A DNA stretch of 5,936 bases from Candidatus Heimdallarchaeota archaeon (GTDB taxonomy: Archaea; Asgardarchaeota; Heimdallarchaeia; Heimdallarchaeales; Heimdallarchaeaceae): NCBI GenBank assembly GCA_016839875.1, contig JAEOTK010000009.1:1-5936 (forward strand), read 5' to 3'. Below the pieces are notes generated by a model. That model was not told the origin of the DNA, did no database searches, and saw nothing but the letters and a program-made list of their open reading frames with translations. Shown here one piece after another: positions 5,081 through 5,936 of this stretch (position 1 is its first letter; each line of letters starts with the position of its first letter). The position numbers and the translations under genes were made by a program.

Positions 5081-5936
5081 TCATGAAAAAATAGTCTTTT
5101 CTTTTCTTATCTGCAACATATCTGCAAAAGCTTCAACTCTTGTTTGAATTCCTGCATCTCCCGTATGCTCATCTAAAACCAATGAAAGAACAGGCATATC
5201 ATGTTCTTTACTTATTTGTGGAACAAGGCTCCTTGTTATAATTTCAGGCATACAAGTAAAAGGATAGAGATGAATTATCCCATCCCAACCTTTCCTCTTG
5301 TAAAGAATTATATCTCCAACATTTTCCAAAGTTTCCCCACCACATTTGTTTTCTATATAGGGTTTCGCTGTCCTAACTGCTTTCTTAAATGGTGACCTAT
5401 TAAAAGGATTGATTTTCTGACCTATGTCGAGATAGCTACGCAAAGAGACTGTATTCTTTGTTATTATACCCATTTTATTTAGTCTCTTATGCATTTCCAA
5501 GTTTAAAGAAGGTTCAAAAACAACATATAATTCTCCGCAAATAGCAATTTTTAGAGGAGAATTGTTCTTTATTATATCTATATTGTTTTCGAACAGTTTT
5601 GGAATGCTCTTTCTTAATTTCCGAATGTTACGCAAACCTTTTGTTTCTTTTATTACTCTAAATGCTTTTTCTGCAATTTTTTCAGATAGTCCTTCTTCAA
5701 CTTCAATTGCCCGATATTTATATAACATATTATCCACTAAATCAGTAAAACGATTTTTTATCCATGCAATTCTGAATGCTCGTATTGCTTGAAGTAGACT
5801 GCAATTTCCAACTTCTTTTCTTAGAGTGTTAAGAAGAACACCAGGTCTTAGATAATCTAAACAAACGAACTTGAAGTCATAGCCTAGATCTTCTAAAATT
5901 AATTTCTGAACTGGCAAGTAATAACCAAATCTACAC
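5081..5936 (-). CDS. 2-hydroxyacyl-CoA dehydratase/CoA-activase superfamily protein, COG3581-like (5' truncated by window)
   Basis: The reading frame is open to the window edge, so only the C-terminal 284 residues are seen. An in-frame TTG at 5917 is not the true start, because the conserved motif C-R-F-G-Y-Y is encoded upstream of it (5935-5918). Other family hallmarks, numbered in the visible fragment, are I-C133-G-E-L-Y, K197-C-G-G-E, H-L-Y-P-F-T-C228-M-P-E and L-D-E-H-T-G-D-A-G-I-Q-T-R near 254-266. The cysteines at 1, 198 and 228 are good candidates for iron-sulfur ligands. Relatives (HgdB/FldB dehydratases, BcrB/BcrC benzoyl-CoA reductase, double-cubane-cluster proteins and the uncharacterised COG3580/COG3581 pair) catalyse ATP-primed low-potential electron transfers with an HSP70/actin-fold activase. 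No activase is visible; it may lie upstream or be fused to the missing N-terminus. The gene ends 55 bases before the AOR start, with no strong T-tract between, so co-transcription is plausible. Family call is good, reaction unknown. Confidence 0.82.
   Translation of the reverse strand, partial: CRFGYYLPVQKLILEDLGYDFKFVCLDYLRPGVLLNTLRKEVGNCSLLQAIRAFRIAWIKNRFTDLVDNMLYKYRAIEVEEGLSEKIAEKAFRVIKETKGLRNIRKLRKSIPKLFENNIDIIKNNSPLKIAICGELYVVFEPSLNLEMHKRLNKMGIITKNTVSLRSYLDIGQKINPFNRSPFKKAVRTAKPYIENKCGGETLENVGDIILYKRKGWDGIIHLYPFTCMPEIITRSLVPQISKEHDMPVLSLVLDEHTGDAGIQTRVEAFADMLQIRKEKTIFS

Noticed and set aside
1..5936. CRISPR array, tRNA, rRNA or mobile element
   Set aside because: No regularly spaced repeats, cloverleaf-like gap sequence, transposase or integrase motifs, or long terminal repeats were seen; gaps total only about 300 bases.

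Overview
The window reads as a piece of an archaeal chromosome, most likely from an Asgard (Promethearchaeota) lineage. It is AT-rich and gene-dense. Genes have short leaders, with TATA-like boxes and ribosome binding sites upstream, and T-rich tracts just after stop codons. It combines an anaerobic, tungsten-type aldehyde:ferredoxin oxidoreductase family gene with a small GTPase that aligns over its whole length with eukaryotic Arf proteins. That pairing is the main reason for the Asgard assignment; no rRNA or marker gene is present to confirm it.

Layout, left to right. At 1-54 lies what looks like the 3' tail of a + strand gene whose body is outside the window. Everything else is on the - strand and is transcribed right to left. 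In transcription order these are: (i) 5936-5081, the C-terminal 284 residues of a protein of the 2-hydroxyacyl-CoA dehydratase / CoA-enzyme-activase superfamily (COG3581-like), cut by the window edge; (ii) 5025-2839, a roughly 730-residue AOR-family oxidoreductase; (iii) 2754-766, an exported serine beta-lactamase-fold hydrolase with four C-terminal membrane spans; (iv) 607-62, the Arf-like GTPase, which converges on the + strand gene tail. There is no gap without a gene longer than about 160 bases.

Genes (i) and (ii) are separated by only about 55 bases with no clear terminator between them, so they may form one redox-related unit. Both belong to strictly anaerobic iron-sulfur families that do low-potential electron chemistry. 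Genes (iii) and (iv) each have their own candidate promoter and are followed by T-rich tracts, so they look like separate transcription units; nothing in the sequence links them functionally to (i) and (ii).

The points most worth a second look are the Arf-like GTPase, in which the three effector-contact aromatics of Arf appear to be replaced while the nucleotide-binding motifs are kept; the AOR homologue, which departs from the characterised enzymes at several cofactor motifs; the AOR/dehydratase-like pairing; and the domain architecture of the membrane-anchored hydrolase. No tRNA, rRNA, CRISPR array, insertion sequence or integrase was seen.
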